This document shows, in pieces, positions 46,073 through 58,416 of a stretch of 64,000 bases of DNA. The DNA is from Cystobasidium ongulense (taxonomy: Eukaryota; Basidiomycota; Cystobasidiomycetes; Cystobasidiales; Cystobasidiaceae): contig BQUP01000007.1 in assembly GCA_022835595.1 (NCBI GenBank), forward strand, positions 930,001 through 994,000, in the 5' to 3' direction. The notes below the pieces were generated by a model. It searched no databases, was not told the origin of the DNA, and saw nothing but the letters and a program-made list of their open reading frames with translations. The translations under genes were made by a program, and so were the position numbers. Position 1 is the stretch's first letter, and the number at the start of each line of letters is the position of its first letter.

Positions 46073-48242
46073 AATGGCTAGACGTGAGTCACGCACGCTG
46101 TGTTGCTGTTTGAGCGATGCTGACTATTGTAGCGCAGCCCGGAGAAGTACCTCTGCTGCTCCAGCTGCAGACGAGAAGCCAGCATTAAGCGGCGCAAACG
46201 GTGAGGGGCGAGCAGCATTGAACGCTTTGAAAGCACATCCAGGAAGCTGATATCTTTCCACTCCCTGTGCTCTATAGGACGCAGTAAACGACCTCGCGTC
46301 TCCGACGTCGATGAGAACGGAGCTTCCACTTCTGCGTCTGCCAAAAAGGTCAACAAAGCAGCAAGCGCGAGCAAGGACGATGACAATACACCCGTCAAAG
46401 CTGACAAGGCATCAGTAGTCAAGAAGCGTCGTCTCAGTGTATTGCCCAAGTCACCTAAGAAGACGGTCAATCCCCTACCTAAGCCATTTGGAGTACTTGA
46501 AAGCGCAAGTGGAGCTGAATGGCCTTTAGCTGCTCAAGTGGACCCTAGGAAGACCGAGATCCCCTTGAGTGTATTTGCTGTTGGCAATGGAGACATGGGA
46601 CAACTTGGTATGGGCACAGATGAAACAAATGAATTGAGAAGACCTAAGCTCCATCCTTGGTTTGAGGAGAATAGTCAAATGCCAACGAAGGAGGACAAGA
46701 CGGTTGAACAAGATACTCCCGCTGAGAATGGAGATGCTTCAGAGGAGAAGAAGGAGGCGACAAGCACACAAACCGAGCCTACCCTCGGCAAGCTCGGCGT
46801 CGAGGATGTCGCTTGCGGTGGTATGCACTCGCTGGTAGTAGACTCGAACGGCAAGGTATGTGAAATGCTATTGCATTACCTTCAGAAGGACAATATCGCA
46901 TACGCTGACATATTTATCGTCTTCCGAAAACAGATGTGGACATGGGGCATCAACGATAATGGCGCTCTAGGCCGAATCACCCAGAATACAGGCGTAGACT
47001 CGGATGAACTGGAATACTTACCAATGCAAGTCACCGAGCTACCCGAAGAGTTCCGCACCGTGCGAGTATCAGCATCTGACAGTGCCAGTTTGGCATTAAG
47101 CGAGAAAGGTGAAGTTCTGGTGTGGGGCAGTTTCAGAGTAAGCGATATGCCCTTTCAGCCGTACTCTTTTTTCACCGGACTTCGTAGCTGATTACCTGAC
47201 TGAACCCAGGCGAGCGATGGACTACTCGGTTTCGATGCGAAAACCAAGATTCAAACTCTACCTATCTCGCTACCTGGCATGGCCAAGCTACAAACTGCCC
47301 AAATTGCCTGCGGTGAAAATCACGTTCTTATGCTGACTACCGGAGGACTGGTGTATTCTTTCGGAAATGGCGAGACTGGTCAGCTAGGAAGGTGCGTTGT
47401 ATCGTCCCTACGCATATCGTCTGCAATTTCATGAGACTGATTGGTACTGTTTTACTATATAGACACAGCAGTGCCCGTCGACGGTTGAATGGTCTGATCC
47501 CAGAACGGATAGGACAGCTTACCGATATCGTTCACGTCGCAGCTGGAGATAATCACTCTTTTGCCATCAAGAAAGACGGCACAGTCTATGGCTGGGGATT
47601 GAATCTGCATAAGCAGTTAGGAGTTGTTGATGCGGAAGAATCGTCAGGATCCGTCATCACTCCTATCGAGATCGAAGCATTGGACCCATCAAATCATAAT
47701 GGCTCAAAGGTCGTTCAAATAGGTGCAGGCACTTTCCATTCCGTCTTCTTATTCGACAATGGATCAGTGTACGTCTGCGGAGGAAACGACGAGCATGAAT
47801 TAGGGTTGTCAGATGACAACACAGCCATACAACAAAAAGGGGAAGATAAGAATTACATCTCACCACCTGTTAAACTTGATTTCCCAGCTTCAGATTTAGA
47901 AAGTGGGAAAGCAACGGAAATTGTTAAATTATCTATTGGTACTAGACATTCTTTTGCTCTTTCTACAACGGGTGAGTTATATGCTTGGGGTTTAGCTGGT
48001 GCTGAACAGTTGGGATGCAATGCTTCGGGCGAGGAAACTGTTGAAACTCCAAAAAAGGTTATTGGAAAGGCCATTAATGAATATAGAGTGAGTTATTGCG
48101 TTCTTGCTTGTCTTTTCTCTATTGTGCGAGCTTGTTACTAATGCTTGCTTGTCTCTTACAGGTCCTGGGCATGGCCACTGGAGGACAGCATTCGTTCATT
48201 ATTGCCGCCAAGGCTGCATCACCAACGAACGGCAGCGCATGA
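46073..48242 (+). CDS. SRM1: Ran guanine-nucleotide exchange factor, RCC1 family
   Basis: Chromatin-bound exchange factor that loads Ran with GTP and so powers nuclear transport and mitotic signals. The N-terminal head has basic nuclear signals (KRPRVSD and KKRRLSVLPKSPKK). RCC1 blades follow: FAVGNGDMGQLGMG, MWTWGINDNGALG, VLVWGSFR, VYSFGNGETGQLG, VYGWGLNLHKQLG, VYVCGGNDEHELG and LYAWGLAGAEQLG, each paired with a GxxHS-type turn. Seven exons; the first coding exon is 10 bases (ATGGCTAGAC), then an acceptor CGCAG gives MARPRRSTSAAP. The last exon is short and ends NGSA. Seven blades and the head match Prp20/Srm1/Pim1 rather than other RCC1-repeat proteins. Confidence 0.92.
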
Positions 48243-48747
48243 TTCATCTATAACGTTACGACAGGTTGTATAGTATGGCATAGATGGACGGATGCTGTGC
48301 TGATACACAAAAGTCGGCTCTGAGGCCGTTGGGACAGCATTTGAAAGAGAGAAGAACTACTATCTTACGGTAACGACAATCTGTAACCTATACCCCGAGC
48401 TGTTACGATGAAACTAGAGAGCTCTTACGAGGACGGAGGTGGTATCGGTAGCTGCATATACTGCAAGAAGCGCGTTCTTTGATGTGCTGCATCTCGACTA
48501 CTTTCTCGCCACACGTCCATCTGTCCGATCGTCCTCGACAAGCCGCCTTCATGCGCAATTGCAGTTTGATTCGCATTCAAGACGAGCCAGCGCGTCGAGC
48601 TGAGTGAGCCGAGAGTGAGCAGGTGGGCATTACAAGTGGACATCAACGAGGTAGACCTGCTTTCCAGTCCAGGTTGCATTCTATCCACTTTCCGACGTCA
48701 CGCCGCCATATCACAAGCGATCTCCCGAGGCCGGCAGGCAGTCAAGC
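48243..48747. other. Intergenic
   Basis: 505 bases between the exchange-factor stop and the next start. An open frame runs upstream of 48748 but has no good start. Nothing else seen. Confidence 0.4.
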
Positions 48748-49640
48748 ATGAAGATATCAGTCTACGCTGGAAGCTTTGTGTTCACTCTCTTCTCTACCGT
48801 TCTGAACCTGGTGTCGCTGAACAAGCGAGCGTGGTGTGTGAGACCTGCATTCTGAGGGCCTACACACCTACCCACTAATGCATTGCTCCGAGCAGGCTCA
48901 TTTATAAAGCACCTCCTGCAGTAGGACTACCACTCAAGACAGTCTGGGGTCTATTCGAAGTATGCGATTATGGTCCACAAGGCCAAAAACAATGTCACGA
49001 TTTTCCAATCCCCGGTCTCGATTGTATCGCTTCAAAAGTCATGAACAGTAATGCATCTTCGCATAGTGGTTTTACTTTTTGCGATAACTATAGGACTGCG
49101 GGAGTGAGTGTTTGATTACCGCCCTTCGCTCCTATCGTTATCGTTGGAATCTGACTGACGAGGCATGCCGCAGTACGCTGCTCAGCTGGCGGCGGTCTTT
49201 GGATGTGCTGCTCTAATTTCGCACATCATAATCGTCAGTCGAGGTCGTAAATTCCGTGACTTTGGATGGAGGGTATTGGTTGGCTTTATCTGTGCGAATG
49301 GTGAGTCGTCTCTCTTGTCATAGTCCTTTGACACCCATTCAGCCATCTAAAGCTGACTCTCAAACTCACGTTACTTCTATACCGTGATGTAGCACTCTGT
49401 CAAATCATAACTCTAGCATACATCATGAAATCCCTGCACAATTCAGGGGTATTTCCACCCGGCACCCACGTCTCATCAGCTTTCATTCTTTCTCAAATAT
49501 CATGGTCTACGGATGTTCTACTAGCTGCTTCTTTGGTAATAGCTGGCGTGATGGCTGCTAGGAGAGGGGATGGATATCAGAGTATTCCTGGTACTCCTAG
49601 AAGTAGGAGATATTCTGATCTAGAGGATGAAGATGATTAG
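48748..49640 (+). CDS. Four-pass membrane protein, possibly SUR7/PalI-like
   Basis: I cannot assign this firmly. Helix 1 follows the start (ISVYAGSFVFTLFSTVLNLV). A loop with five cysteines comes next (EVCDYGPQGQKQCHDF, GLDCIASK, TFCDNY), then helices in AAVFGCAALISHIIIV, WRVLVGFICANALCQIITL and WSTDVLLAASLVIAGVM. The tail is short, charged and acidic (RRYSDLEDEDD). One long Cys-rich outer loop after helix 1 followed by three helices is the claudin-like plan of fungal SUR7/PalI proteins of the plasma membrane. Four exons. The ATG at 48748 was chosen because it gives a short head in front of the helix. Confidence 0.65.
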
Positions 49641-50072
49641 ATTGTCTCTGCTATGTTTTCAGTTTGCACCTTCTCCGCCACTTTACCTCCACATGACCTT
49701 ACAATTATAGTACAAACCTCATAATTTCTGCATCGGACAGTCTTCTGGAAAGTAGCATGTAATTGTCTTGTAGACCTTGCGAATATGTAGCTAGAAGGAG
49801 TATAGCAATGACTTGTGACGATCCTGGCATGGAATAGGGCTGTAGAGATCTGCCGTAGTGCACCATTACCATTCATTGAAGCCAGGACTATATGCCATTC
49901 TAAGCTGTCAAGAATCCAAGAGCTACAGTTGCAGTCTGAATGGTAAGATGTATATATGATTTAATAATATTTCCCCAATTCTTTCCCTCCAGCTGCTCGA
50001 TCTCCGCGTTAAAGACACTTCTCTGCTCTTTCTCCCATCTACTCGCATCCAACACACGTACAAACTGCAAGC
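49641..50072. other. Intergenic, promoter of prohibitin
   Basis: 432 bases. AT-rich part near 49945-49975. No gene seen. Confidence 0.4.
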
Positions 50073-51466
50073 ATGTCAGGAGCAGGAGCACGCACACTGG
50101 GCAAGCTGCTGGCTGAGCGAGCGAGAGCAGCGGGAGTCGCGTATGGGGGTGGAGGTCGCGGTGGATCAGGAGGATCACAAGGTGGCCCATTGCCTCCGAA
50201 TCTAGGCAGGATACTGGGTGGATCTGGAGCCATCGTTGCATTGGTAGCTGGTGGACTGGTCCTGAATGCGTCCTTGTTCAATGGTGCGCATTCTCTCGTA
50301 CCTTGGAGTCGATGCTGCCTGCTTCTCGGCAAAGGCTGACGAGTCGATGGTTACTTCTTGGTGCGATTCGACAGTCGATGGTGGTCATCGTGCAATCAAA
50401 TACTCGAGACTGTATGGTGTCAAGAAGGATGGTGAGTGCGGTACTCTGTCTTGATGCGCTCACTCGCCGTCCGATGCTCGCTGTCCCACATGCTGATTTC
50501 TGCCATACCCATCCATCCAGTCTACCCTGAAGGAACACATCTTTTGGTGAGGCAGACACACTTACACAAGCATTAACATTGCAATACTGACAACAACCTC
50601 TTCAGATCCCCTGGTTCGAGTACCCTGTAGTCTACGATGTCCGAGCAAAGCCACGCAATATCGCTTCTCTGACAGGTACCAAGGGTGGGTATCTGTATCT
50701 CCTCCAAGAGAGCTGGTATAGTAACAGATTAACTAAATCTGTCTCTTCCTTAGATTTACAAATGGTCAATATCACATGCCGTGTCCTATCTAGACCTTCC
50801 ATCCCTGAACTACCAACGATCTACAGAGAGCTTGGACAAGATTACGATGAGCGAGTACTGCCCAGCATCGTCAATGAAGTCTTGAAGAGTGTCATTGCCC
50901 AGTTCAATGCGTCTCAATGTGAGCTTCGCTATCGTCTTTGGGCTTCTCGCCAACTTGCCCCGTACCGCACCCTTCGATGCTGATTGCCTCTTTCACCCGG
51001 ACATTCAGTAATCACCCAGAGAGAAATGGTCTCGCGCCTGATCAGAGAGAACCTGGCAAGACGAGCAGCTCGATTCAATCTAGTCCTCGATGATGTCTCT
51101 TTGACACACGTCGGTTTCAGTCCAGCTTTCAGCGAGGCAGTAGAATCCAAGCAAATCGCACAACAAACAGCCCAAAGAGCAGCCTTCTTAGTCGATCAAG
51201 CAATTCAAGAAAAACAATCTATAATAGTTAGAGCACAGGGAGAAGCTAAATCTGCTGAATTGATTGGTGATGCAGTCAAACAGAACAAGGGTTTCTTGAC
51301 ACTAAGAAAATTAGAAGCTGCTAGAGAAATCGCCCAACTCGTTTCTGGTTCTGGAAACAGAGTCATGCTTGATTCTGATTCTTTATTACTTAATGTTAAT
51401 GCTGCAGAATCAGATGGTGAGAGAAGCGGAGCTGTTGGTAAAGGTGGAAAGTTTATGGGCCGGTAG
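50073..51466 (+). CDS. PHB2: Prohibitin 2
   Basis: Subunit of the ring complex in the mitochondrial inner membrane that stabilises new proteins and regulates the m-AAA protease. A Gly-rich head ([14 protein letters not shown]) precedes the membrane anchor ([17 protein letters not shown]). The SPFH domain follows: [43 protein letters not shown], then [20 protein letters not shown]. The C-terminal coiled coil is AEAAR-type ([15 protein letters not shown]). Six exons. The head is longer in glycine than yeast Phb2. The last large exon uses AT-ending codons much more than the first. Confidence 0.95.
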
Positions 51467-52149
51467 ATAAAACGAGGTATCTATCGGTCATACAAGAAAG
51501 CTCAGCTCAAGTTGATGCCAGGCCCAGAAAAGCTCTTGTATATGCAGACTTTGTGAAACATGTAACCCACTCAGAAGAAAATCATCGCACAGGAACTTTG
51601 ATTTGAAATGACTGCTACCTTTCAAGAATCATTCCAAACCGTGATCTTGCACAGTGCTTTTTCTTATCTTATTCGAGCTAACTTGGAATGGCTGCATGCA
51701 ATCAGATCAGAAAGGGAGATCATAAAGCAAGGTAGATAATTGAATAATGTTGAAATGGGATTCTTTTTGCGTTCAAAAAATTGCTATCTGTTGACGGTTT
51801 TTTTTAACCGCGCTCTTGGCTGGCTGATAGGTTGGCTACAGAATACAAGGGACAAGATAATTACACAAAAACCTCATAGGTCCTTGCTTGTTCTAAAAAG
51901 AAGGACCCATGTGTATTAAGTCAGAGAAAGAATTGATCCAGTTTGCTGATTGGACGAGGAAAGGAAAGAGGGTGAAGGCTCTAGACATTCGTGGGAGTAA
52001 ACGATTGCAGGAGTAGAATGAAGCGTTCTTTTCGTGCGAGCTGTCGAAAGATGGCGAATTGAGCGACGGAGTGTGTTTCTTGCCCTTTTTGTTTTTAATT
52101 GTTTATTACAAGATCTCGTGGAGCCTCGCTTTTCCGCCCTTTTCTTTCT
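51467..52149. other. Intergenic between convergent genes
   Basis: 683 bases with 3' regions of prohibitin and Tom20. Poly-T runs (51796-51805 and near 52085) may be parts of terminators. No gene. Confidence 0.45.
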
Positions 52150-53358
52150 TTATGCACTTGAACCTGGGTATTCAACATCGACATAACTTCTAGCTTCAGG
52201 GCTTGAAGTATTGGTATTCTCTGACCCATTTCCAGATCTTTCATCATTTGAAGTAGCGGACGCATTATTAGAAGTAGTAGTTGATTCTTCAGTATCTATT
52301 TCTTCTAATATAGCACCTCCTCTGGGTTGTTGTGTTCTTGAAGAACCAGCAGCTCCACCGCCGACGGAAGAGGATGAACCTTCTAATTCAATGGATAATC
52401 GTAAAGCTTCCATTAATAAAGCGATAATTTCTGCTGGTTGAGTGCGTTGATAGATCATGAGTAATTCCTGCGAGGTTGATAAACGAATAAGCATGATCAG
52501 GTCTATCATCCTTTGGAGTATTGAGAGGAAAGAGGTAGAATCGAAAGGCAGACGATGCCGATTGTCAACAGAAGAGTGGAGTGTGAAAACGCACCTGTGG
52601 TTGAGGGTATACTTGAAGTCCCTTGAAGAAAGCGACTGCGGCAGCGACGTGATAAGCTTCGCCTGTTTGTTGTTGATAATAAGTGATTGTGGTTGAAGTT
52701 GTAGGTTTGAGTATATTGTACAGCGTATGGGATTTTGATGGGTTGGAATTGGCGGTGAGGTGAGGGAGAACCAATCAGTCAGTAAGGACAGTACAACAAA
52801 CTCGCAGCATACAACACAGCAAGTGTGAAATGGATTCAGACTCACCCTGAGCAGCGAGCGCTTCACCCATAGCTACATGTTCCAAGAAATAGGCCTCTCT
52901 CTCTTCGACGCTCTGAGGAGTTCTTTCGTCTCTCATATCTCTGACTGCATTCTTCAAAGCTTCTCCTTGGGACGCTCTTTGTTTGTTAGCTTGTGCAGAT
53001 TGGACCTTTTCTACTCTTTTGCGCTCTTTGAGTAGGTTTCTTCTGAACTCTAGACTGTTGCGGCGCTGGTCTGCGGTATGAGTTGGAGGGAGTGTCAGCT
53101 GGGGCACAAGGATGGTGGAAGGATGAGGGAAGCGAGGGAAGAGAGAGAGAGAGAGTCCATTCAGAAGCATGCAGGATGCAGTCCATGTCGTCCTGCATGC
53201 TTTGCTCGCCCACCCGTGCTTTGAGAGAGTGTGATAAAAGTTCTCGATGATCATGATGAAGAAGACTGACAGTCGAACCAGGCCATGTAGCCGATGGTGC
53301 CAATTGCGAGGGTCGTGGCAGCTCCAGTGAGGACTGTGGATGGGGTGAGTTTGACCAT
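52150..53358 (-). CDS. TOM20: Mitochondrial import receptor Tom20
   Basis: Outer-membrane receptor that binds presequences. Start MVKLTPSTVL leads into one N-terminal helix (AATTLAIGTIGYMAWFD), and joining exons gives WFDYQRRNSLEFRRNL, the fungal Tom20 hallmark. A charged linker with KERKRVEKVQSAQ follows. The receptor part has REAYFLEHVAMGEALA, EAYHVAAAVAFFKGLQVYPQP and ELLMIYQRTQP. The tail is long, acidic and Ser/Asn-rich (ILEEIDTEEST, NNASATSNDERS), longer than in yeast. Four exons. Head to head with the Vps74 gene, 293 bases apart. Confidence 0.93.
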
Positions 53359-53651
53359 GGCTGCAGCGTGGTGATGGGTGGTGGAGGTGGTTGATGGGTG
53401 TTGATGGTGGTGGATTGGATTGGAGAAAGAGAAAGACGGACAGGACAGCGAGCAAGCGAGTTGGCTTTCTCGCAACAGGATACAATACACTCGCTCGACT
53501 CTCGGTGCTGCAAGACAGAGCAGAGTACATCAACTATTGCTTTATATTGCATCGGAGGTGCTTCACTCGGGCGTGTCAAGTCGAGTCGTGTCCATCAAGC
53601 AGCATCCACGACGACCATCAACACACACAGCACCACCACACACCGCACAGC
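53359..53651. promoter_or_regulatory. Divergent promoter of TOM20 and VPS74
   Basis: 293 bases. Both ends are repeats of CAC/GTG (for example CACCACCACA near 53632), probably leader sequence. No operator identified. Confidence 0.45.
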
Positions 53652-55298
53652 ATGAGCGAAGGGCTCAGCAGGCGAAGAGGGCGGGCAGGCAGCGGGTCCA
53701 ACGGCCAGGCGGGGAGCAGCGCCAATGGCCCATCGTCGTCGGGTGGTGGTGGTCCATCAACAGGGCAAGCAGCAGCGGGAGGAAGCAACTCGCTCTCGCC
53801 GACGATGGATGGCAGCAAACGAGGGAGCAGTAGTAACAACAGCAGCAACAGCAATACCGGAACACTCCACCAAACGGCGGGCGGGGGAAGCGGGCACAAG
53901 ATTGCCTATGATCCTCTCGACCTCGAGACGCGCTCGGAAGAAGCTGAACTCCCAAAACTCACTCTCATGGAGGAGATTATCCTGTTGGGCATCAAAGAGT
54001 GGGGCATTATACCACTATAGACTGGGCCTTTACCCGAGCTGATTCCTGCTTCTATCGTGTCGCGTGTTTCCAGCAAATCGGTCAGTTGCTGCCTGCTTGA
54101 AGCGGTGGAAGTGTGACTAGACACGCACACTAACACACACTCTGCTGATATGCAGGGCCTACTCTCATTCTGGAATGACAATATATCATACACCCTCCGC
54201 GGCTGCATCGTCATCGAACTCGCACTTCGAGGCCGCATCGCGGTCATACGCGACCCCAACAGGCGCAGATTCCCTTTGGCGGATAGGTAGGGCCATACTT
54301 TACCTTGCGCCATTCAGTCTTGTTTCAGCTTTGACATGTTTCTGACTCCCCTCCCTTCCGTTCAAATTCTACAGATACATCGAAGTGGTAGACGAAAAGA
54401 TGACGGGAGAGGTACTCTTAGATGAAGCATTAAAGATGATGAAAGTGAGCGAGAGGATGAGCATAGGTAGTTGGGTGGATTTGATGAGTGGTGCGTCCCT
54501 CTTTCTCTCTCCCTCACGCTCTTGGGTGCTGTCTCAGGAATGTTAAAAGTTGCTGACGAGCAGCAATAACGCACCAAACCTCTCTCCATTCTTACAATCC
54601 ATCCATTCCGAATACACTTGACCTACACAGGCGAAACATGGAACGTTATGAAAATAGGCTATCAACTCAAACAAGTCCGCGAAAGACTAGCAAAAGGTCT
54701 AGTAGACAAAGGAGTACTACGTACTGAAAAGAAGAATTTCTTATTATTCGATATGGCAACACATCCAGTTTCAGATCCAACATTCAAAGATGATGTTCTA
54801 AGAAGGGTATTGAATTTATTAGCAGCAAGAACAGCAGCAGTACCCAATTCATCCTTATATTCAGAAAATGTTAAATATAGGACTATTAGAGCAGTTTGTA
54901 TGGTCTGTTCTGCTTTTGCTGCTAATGTTTTAGAAAATGCTTTAATTCATCTATCTTATGATCAAAGAGAATTAGCTTTTAGTAAATGTGATGAGTTATT
55001 ACAAGAATTTTCTATTTGGCCTTTTGGTGGTAGTGGTAGTACTCCTTCTACTGGTGGAGGTGGAATTGGAAGTGGGGGTGGAGGAGGTGGGAGAAATAGT
55101 GGAAATACAGTAATGGTTGGACAATCTGCTTCAAATTCTTCTACTGGTATATCAGGAAATCCAGATGCTACTGCTGGTGCAAACTTGGCTGAAATTATTA
55201 GATTAGCGAAGTTAGAAGCGAACAATGGAAATGATCTGCAATTGGAAGTAGTCGCGGGAGTGATCAGTATATTAGCGAGAATGGATAGTTTGCTTTAA
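53652..55298 (+). CDS. VPS74: GOLPH3/Vps74 PI4P-binding Golgi protein
   Basis: Peripheral Golgi protein that binds PI4P and retains glycosyltransferases. A Ser/Gly-rich disordered head precedes [29 protein letters not shown], the RRRFPLADR loop, [16 protein letters not shown] and [15 protein letters not shown], followed by [12 protein letters not shown]. These fit the PI4P pocket and hairpin of the family. Five exons; one, 54074-54080, has 7 bases and encodes the middle of IKDKSGLLSFW. The C-terminal part has an unusual Gly/Ser insert ([18 protein letters not shown]) between WPFGG and the last helix. The last exon is AT-rich, whereas exon 1 is GC-rich. Confidence 0.95.
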
Positions 55299-56261
55299 GG
55301 AAGGACATGCCGAAGACCTTCGGAAGAGAGAAGTCAAGATTTGAAGTTTCCGAAGTAGATGACTGGTAACGCAATTCTATAACACTTTCAATCGATAACA
55401 ACAGCGATACTACCAAGTCCTAAGGGGTATCAGCAAACAATTCGCGACTTGCAACAATAACAACACACTATCGACCAAAGCTCGAACACTTGTCGAAAAC
55501 GCCGCCATCTTTCATTGGTTCCAAGTCAGACAGGAAATATCCCAGCAAATAGCAACCATAATTGACAGCAACCGATGAGGGCATTCAATTACCTAAATTA
55601 TCGATCAAATCAACTCGAATCATCCCCATCTTCACCACGCTTCTTGGAAACTCGCTTCACTTCTCTCACAATGCTGCTGCATATTCTTGCAGTAATTCCC
55701 TCATTTGTCTTTTCCCCCGTCTCTCTTTCCTACCTCTCCGTCATTTCAATCCTATACAAGTTTCGATACTTTGGACAAAAGACCCTCCTGCGATGATACT
55801 GTATGATGGCACATGCACAGGACAGAATCATCCGGGTTCAATCTTCTCCGACATATACCCTTTCCTTTTTACGCGCCAATTCTTGGTTTCGGACTTAGTG
55901 TGTGATCTAAGTGCTGTCAACAATGTAACAATGGTTCCGATGTAGTGTTAGTCATTTCTTGTTGGTTCTCAAAAAACAAAACCGCACTTCATCTCGAGAA
56001 CTCTTGAGGTTTATCGCCTTGGAGTTGCAGGCGTGTGAAGTCAGTCTACTGAATGCGCAGTATGCGTAGGGTACGTCCCGAATACATACCATTTCAGTGC
56101 AAACGAGAAATAGATATCTTGCGTAGATTATATTACAAATTCAACTCTCCTTGTGACATTGAATACGATATATATGATCAACAACATTTATATTCCTGCC
56201 CAGCACCAGTCCCCTGAAAAGGCACATAAAAAGTGAATGGCGACACTAAAAAAGAACAAGC
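55299..56261. other. Intergenic between convergent genes, no supported gene
   Basis: 963 bases. A 73-residue plus-strand frame from ATG 55575 has a hydrophobic stretch (MLLHILAVIPSFVFSPVSL) but no family and no splice support. It may be a small membrane protein, but I do not call it. Confidence 0.45.
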
Positions 56262-57406
56262 CTATTTGGACTTGAGCTTGATTCCCAATAGACTACTTCC
56301 GTTTGCTTTCTTCTTCTTAGGAGGTAATGGCGGGGCTTTAAAGCTAGTTGACCCAACTATTTTACGTGCTTCTTCAGAAAGTAAAGATAATGCATCTGGT
56401 TCTACGTCTACCAGTTTCCGTTTCACTACTGATGTCGATGGAGTGGATTTGGATGTAGATGTAGAAGTAGCCGGTGTAGGTGCGGGACTGTCTTCTGTGT
56501 TATTCGTTGTACCCGACGGACCAGCTATCGGGCCAGCTTCTTCACCGCCATTCTCATCGATTGTATCCAGACCAGGCACTTCTCCAGTTGCACCTTCTGC
56601 ATCTTCACCTTCCAATTCAATAGAAGGAGGTTCAGCGACGCCTCTAGCAAAGTATTTTCTAATCAACTCTTCGTCCTCTTCTTCTTCTTGAGCTCTTTGT
56701 AATTCAGACTGTCTTTCCTCCTCATCCATAAGAGCAGGATCTCTTCGAGAGGAAATACGTTCTAAAACTTCTTCAGGATTTGCTCTTTCTAATCTTGCAT
56801 TTCTACCTCTAATCTCTTGTAGTTTATCCAATATATCCATTTCACGTTTTGAATCGATTGTGCGTGATTCTAAAGCTGACATTGCATCACCACCCGAACC
56901 ACTTATACCAACACCACCATTCTCTTCAGCTTCCGCTTCTAGCTCTTCAGCTTCTAGTCGATTCAGTCTATCCTCTTCTGTCTCTTGTGTTATGCTGTCG
57001 CTCTCTCTCCATGGTTCAAAGTTACGTTGTGCTCCATGCTCGACTGAGTAGTCTGTGTTCTTGGGGTCTGTCTTGAAGGTTATCTCTGAAGAACAGCGTG
57101 TGCATTTGATGTAGAATCGAAAGATCTTGACTCCAAAGTAGGTCTCTCCTTCTACTGTTTCCTTGCGTGCGTTGAACTTCTTGCCTTTGTAGATGTACTC
57201 TGCGCATGTCCTGAGCATACGGGGAGGGTGTCAGCTGGACATCCGGCACAATGCACTGAGTCAAGATGGACCTACGTGCACTTCATGCTGAACGGGGCCA
57301 TCAGACGGACGACCTGCTGCTTGTTCTTTGCCTTTTTGCCCCGAGGGATCTTTGAGGGATCAAAGTCTGGGGGGAAGTACTTGTTGAGCACCTTTCGCTC
57401 GGACAT
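56262..57406 (-). CDS. YJU2: Splicing factor Yju2/CWC16 (CCDC94)
   Basis: Step-one spliceosome factor that acts with Prp19 complex proteins at branching. Start [20 protein letters not shown] is nearly invariant in the family. [20 protein letters not shown] joined to [15 protein letters not shown] gives the first CxxC; the second is [12 protein letters not shown], so the zinc ribbon is complete. After [10 protein letters not shown] comes an acidic coiled coil ([19 protein letters not shown]) and a Ser/Thr/Pro tail ending in basic PPKKKKANG. Two exons; the intron lies between KCT and TCAEY. The second exon is one 0.95-kb piece, AT-rich in its 3' half. Confidence 0.95.
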
Positions 57407-57705
57407 GGTGTGAGAGTATGGGTGTTAATGTGGATGCGTGGTATCTCTTGTATGTAGTTGATGATGATGAGGATGAATGTCCAGTTGGAAGCAAGTCGAC
57501 CTCGTTCGTCGCCACTCTCGCTTTCTCTTCAATCGTCGACATCCACGTCGCTCTTTCTCGACACGACCAACTGAACATATTACGACAAGTGGGAGATAAG
57601 AGCAGCAGGAGCATACTTGCAAGTACATATCGTCCTCTTCACACCGTATCCGCTGCTCATAGCCAGCTCTCGCTTCCTGCCATCCAGCTTGCAGCGATCT
57701 CCGTC
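57407..57705. promoter_or_regulatory. Divergent promoter of YJU2 and membrane protein
   Basis: 299 bases. The frame of the plus-strand gene stays open through it, so part may be leader. No operator seen. Confidence 0.4.
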
Positions 57706-58416
57706 ATGGCTTCAGACGCATCCCCGTACTCGACACTGCAATACCTGCATTCATGGGCAGAACCACACCTCCCGCCATCAGTCAACTACGTAGTCAACAT
57801 GGGCTTCAAGCTTCTAGCGTCTCTCCCTCCGTCCGTCGCCAACGTCGTCCCGCTGGCCGTGGGTGGCTTTGTCGTGTACTGGACCCTCATGGCTGCTTTC
57901 TCGACTCTTCGCTCCACATTCCGACAGAGCTGGTTCTTTCTCAAATGGGGCACTATTGCGGTCGTCCTCGCTTATGGATGGGCAATGCTCAAGGGCGAAC
58001 AGCCGATGAATGCTCAGCAGAATCCTATCTCTTCCTTCTTAGGAGGTGGTGGAAGCAACAATCCACTCACCAATGGACCTCTGGGTGGTCTAGTCAACCA
58101 AGCCGCTAAATATGCTGGGCTCAATACCAACGGCAATGGAATCACCCAAGATGAAGTCATCAGAAGCGCATACAACAACCTCGTCCCTTACCCTGTCAGG
58201 ATGATTGGCAATTTCATGGGCATGAACCCCGCTGCTGTGAACAAGCGCGATAAGAAGAAGAAGCAAGGGGAAGCTCAGGATGACGTCGTCAATACCGCCA
58301 ATGTAGCTACAGAATGGCTGGGTGGGCTGTTTGGAAAGGTGTCGGAAGCACTTCAAGAGGGCAAGGAGGATAGATGGAGTGAGAGCAGACAGAGACGGGC
58401 AGCTGCCAATCGATGA
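57706..58416 (+). CDS. Two-pass membrane protein, possibly Apq12-like
   Basis: Single-exon gene of 236 residues starting at ATG 57706 (MASDASPYS). Two helices are clear: ANVVPLAVGGFVVYWTLMA and SWFFLKWGTIAVVLAYGWAM, with a short basic loop between (RSTFRQ). Upstream is an amphipathic stretch (SVNYVVNMGFKLLASLP). The tail is Asn/Gly-rich, then basic (KRDKKKKQGE), and ends DRWSESRQRRAAANR. Hairpin-like pairs of helices with an amphipathic neighbour occur in nuclear-envelope proteins such as Apq12, but I base this on layout only. The lack of introns is unusual here. Confidence 0.55.
   Translation: MASDASPYSTLQYLHSWAEPHLPPSVNYVVNMGFKLLASLPPSVANVVPLAVGGFVVYWTLMAAFSTLRSTFRQSWFFLKWGTIAVVLAYGWAMLKGEQPMNAQQNPISSFLGGGGSNNPLTNGPLGGLVNQAAKYAGLNTNGNGITQDEVIRSAYNNLVPYPVRMIGNFMGMNPAAVNKRDKKKKQGEAQDDVVNTANVATEWLGGLFGKVSEALQEGKEDRWSESRQRRAAANR

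Noticed and set aside
55562-55945. Small hydrophobic protein downstream of VPS74
   Set aside because: The longer frame lacks an ATG; the shorter one (73 codons) has no homology that I recognise and may be 3' untranslated sequence.
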